Notes under the pieces: model-generated | Databases searched by the model: none | What the model saw: only the letters and a program-made list of their open reading frames with translations | What the model was told of the DNA's origin: nothing | Assembly: GCA_905221605.1 (NCBI GenBank) | Contig: CAJNDS010002068.1 | Coordinates: 25,001 to 89,000, forward strand | Length of the DNA: 64,000 bases | Origin: Symbiodinium natans | Lineage: Eukaryota; Sar; Dinophyceae; Suessiales; Symbiodiniaceae | Reading direction: 5' to 3' | Shown here: piece by piece, positions 62,206 to 64,000 of the stretch | How the letters are laid out: each line of letters starts with the position of its first letter | How positions within the stretch are numbered: the stretch's first letter is position 1 | Position numbers and translations under genes: made by a program

Positions 62206-62494
62206 ATGGGAGGCATAGGTTTCCTGCGGTATACTGACGACCACTTGGAGGTTCATGGCACTTATTATTACCCAATTATATGATCACTGTACTTAACAAC
62301 CCGCTGATAAGCCCCTTAAGTGCCCCAATATGGTTATAAGTACAGTTGTAAGTACAACTATAATTGGTTAATAAGTACCATGAACCTTCAAGCAGGGCAA
62401 GCCAAGAGTTTGGATTCGCCAGCGGCCTAGGCAGTTGGCATCCGCTTGCCGCTGCGGCCTGGGATGTGGCTTTGGGAAGGCGAAGTCATCCGAG
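62206..62494 (+). CDS. two-exon fragment, intron = family-4 element
   Basis: Exon 62206-62250 follows TAGACCAAG: MGGIGFLRYTDDHLE, donor GGAG|GTTCATGG, the family-4 edge. Exon 62396 onward follows CTTCAAGCAG in phase 0: GKPRVWIRQRPRQLASACRC, GLGCGFGKAKSSE, and meets a family-1 element at GAG|GACGGG. Intron 145 nt. The ATG may be internal, since an acceptor sits directly before it. Family unknown; the minus strand is also open over exon 1. Confidence 0.55.
62244..62392 (+). mobile_element. TIR family 4, best copy (intronic)
   Basis: CTTGGAGGTTCATGGCACTT at left, AAGTACCATGAACCTTCAAG at right. Confidence 0.9.
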
Positions 62495-62581
62495 GACGGG
62501 CAATTATACCCTGTAACCCCTTCAAGAGGCCCTTTATAGGGTTGACTATGGGGATTAGAGGGCCTAATACCCCATCCTGGT
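62491..62581 (+). mobile_element. TIR family 1, copy 14
   Basis: CGAGGACGGGCAATTATACC ... TAATACCCCATCCTGGT; TCCG on both sides. Confidence 0.8.
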
Positions 62582-62712
62582 CCGATCCACCACGGATCAC
62601 GTAGTTACACAAAGTCCTGTGACTGATCTTTGAGTGCTTCAGCTCTGCATACCTCTGCTATTCGAGTCAGCATTGCTGCTGAGACGACTGCTACTTTGGG
62701 AGAGGCTCATCA

Positions 62713-63510
62713 CTATTGTCCGTCAAAGGAGAACTGCTGCAGGACCTCTTTGAGTGGAGTGCGAGAAAACCAAGCGCCCAAACACCTTCCGGCCCCCAAC
62801 GTTGCAAATACGAATGCTACTTTGGGATTTTCCCCCTCATACTAGCAGTCTCAGGGATTATAGTACCCCCCCCCCCCCCCGCAATATAATCTTTATTGAG
62901 GACTGTCAGGATAAGGGGGAACATCCCAAATGCTACTGGTGGTCTGACGTGGGATCACCAGACACTTCCGCAGGCTTTCGAAAAACAGAGCATATCTGGA
63001 AGCTTCCCGAATTAGGGGTACCTAGCTTATTGGGGTCCTGAATGTATGGGGACCCTAAAACCCTAAACCCTAAATCTTATTTGGGGATCTAGTCGATATT
63101 GGGGGGGGGGGGTCCCCCCATCTTCGTAAACCCCCCATCATGTCCAGCTGCAGATGCATGCACGCCGCGGCCGCCAACTTTGAAAGCTGCTCTGTCGTCA
63201 TGTGCACGATGTTCCTCAGCGCGCTTCAGGCGATGGCTTTGTTTGGGATGCTCCGCCTTATACTAACAGTCGGCTTTCTTTGGGAGGTTCCCCCTTCTAC
63301 TAACAGTCCTTAATAATCAATAGGGATAAAAGTACCCCCGACTATAATCCCAATTAAAGACATCTCAGTAGAAGGGAGCACATCCCAAGGCTTTCTGATC
63401 AAGGCTCTCCACAGCTTCTTGTAAGTGCCGGCTTCTGCTTTGCAGTTCCAGACGTGCTCGCATCTTCCACGCCAGCTCACCTTGGCCCACAAGGCATCGC
63501 CGCTGGCCCT
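62713..63510 (-). CDS. four-exon gene end with three kinds of mobile intron
   Basis: Exons 63510-63382, 63256-63132, 63005-62933 and 62835-62713 (TAG). Exon 1: RASGDALWAKVSWRGRCEHV, WNCKAEAGTYKKLWRALIRK, PWD. Exon 2: AEHPKQSHRLKRAEEHRAHD, DRAAFKVGGRGVHASAAGHD. Exon 3: YALFFESLRKCLVIPRQTTS, SIWD. Exon 4: GENPKVAFVFATLGAGRCLG, AWFSRTPLKEVLQQFSFDGQ. All three introns are GT-AG in phases 0, 2 and 0 (125, 126 and 97 nt) and are family-2, family-3 and family-2 elements; a family-1 element adjoins the first acceptor (CCTGGTCAAG). The plus strand can also be threaded, but only with non-canonical joins. Family not recognised. Confidence 0.75.
62822..62938 (-). mobile_element. TIR family 2, copy 4
   Basis: TTGGGATTTTCCCCC and GGGGGAACATCCCA arms with a C-run in the centre; AATGCTACT at 62813 and 62939 is a 9-bp target duplication. 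Confidence 0.9.
63010..63131 (+). mobile_element. TIR family 3 copy with telomere words inside
   Basis: AAGCTTCCCGAATTAGGGGT at left, ATCTTCGTAAACCCCCC at right; ACCCTAAAACCCTAAACCCT in the middle. Confidence 0.8.
63244..63387 (-). mobile_element. TIR family 2, copy 5, compound
   Basis: TGGGATGCTCCGCCTTATAC then a second arm start at 63279, then GGGAGCACATCCCA; GGCTTT near both sides. Confidence 0.8.
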
Positions 63511-63514
63511 CTTG

Positions 63515-63696
63515 ACCAGGACGGGCTCTTACACCCCATAACCCTAGAACCCTAGAACCCCATAACCCTGTATTATAACCCTGTAACCCTAGAACCCTAG
63601 AACCCTTTCACCCTATAACCCAATAAACCCCCCTAAAACGGCGCCCTTTTACAGGGTTGACTCTGGGGATTCTAGGGCCCTAATAGCCCGTCCTGG
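63515..63696 (+). mobile_element. TIR family 1, copy 15, internally expanded
   Basis: ACCAGGACGGGCTC at left, TAATAGCCCGTCCTGG at right; ACCCTAGAACCCTAGAACCC repeats add about 90 bp. Confidence 0.8.
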
Positions 63697-64000
63697 AAGT
63701 CGCACTTCTGTATTACGTATCCTTACCCGCTCTTATGCGACAATTTCAAAAAAATGATCGGGATACCCCTATCGAGAATCGTTACCCGCAATTACACGAG
63801 GTCAGCCGTCCGAGGATCCCCGGGCCAGGGAGCCAAAAAAAGAAAACGAGTTTTGACCAAAAAGGCCTGGAAAACATAGACCCTCAAGCTTGGAGGCTTG
63901 GCCCGATTCTATAGTTTCGAGCTTCAGATTCCAGAAGTTCCTTGAGCCGGGCTTTATATAGTTTCCTGTTGAACTTTCAGTACGGAACAACTTTCCAATG

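Noticed and set aside
62630-63025. Plus-strand gene threaded through the family-2 and family-3 elements at the 9-bp duplication
   Set aside because: It needs non-canonical joins, while the minus strand gives four exons with GT-AG borders and exact phases.
1-64000. Dinoflagellate spliced-leader RNA gene
   Set aside because: No recognisable spliced-leader sequence was found on either strand by eye.

Overview
This window looks like nuclear DNA of a dinoflagellate. That is an inference from the sequence style, not from a marker gene. The clues are telomere-type TTTAGGG repeats, balanced base composition, coding sequence cut into exons of about 14 to 180 nt, GT-AG introns mixed with some GC-AG ones, and acceptors that often read AG|G. 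There is no bacterial operon, no rRNA, no convincing tRNA and no CRISPR array. Genes were found by looking for runs of protein-like sequence bounded by splice sites and then testing whether reading frame and phase survive removal of the interval between them. Nothing was run computationally, so every gene model is a hand reading. Only two families are recognised: an aldo/keto reductase (53550-55599, minus) and two fragments of a class I SAM-dependent methyltransferase (about 47.7-48.5 and 58.8-59.3 kb, minus). The other proteins are unnamed. Layout: 0-4.5 kb holds scattered exons and the first telomere-type tracts. 5.6-7.3 kb is a decayed telomere-type array. 7.5-17.9 kb alternates exons with telomere-type tracts and includes a Ser-Gly/Thr-rich gene at 13.4-14.4 kb and a telomere-derived minisatellite at 15.2-15.8 kb. 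18-31 kb is sparser, with exons near 20.6, 21.2-21.8, 22.4, 23.1, 24.9, 25.2 and 27.4 kb. 31-53 kb carries more short exons. 53.5-63.6 kb is the best-resolved stretch: the aldo/keto reductase, a five-exon gene at 56.0-57.0 kb, two-exon models at 57.3-57.8, 58.0-58.3 and 62.2-62.5 kb, and a four-exon gene end at 62.7-63.5 kb. The most striking feature is what the introns are made of. At least eight families of short (about 80-210 bp) terminal-inverted-repeat elements occur about 45 times, and about 60 tracts of TTTAGGG/CCCTAAA are scattered through the window. Wherever flanking exons could be read, these sequences sit in introns and often fill them, with the donor at a fixed place in the element end. 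Several telomere-type introns are flanked by 10-16 bp direct repeats. The picture is a genome where mobile 'introner' elements and telomere-type DNA have both supplied introns. Introners are known from some algae and dinoflagellates; introns made of telomere repeat are, as far as I know, not an established class.
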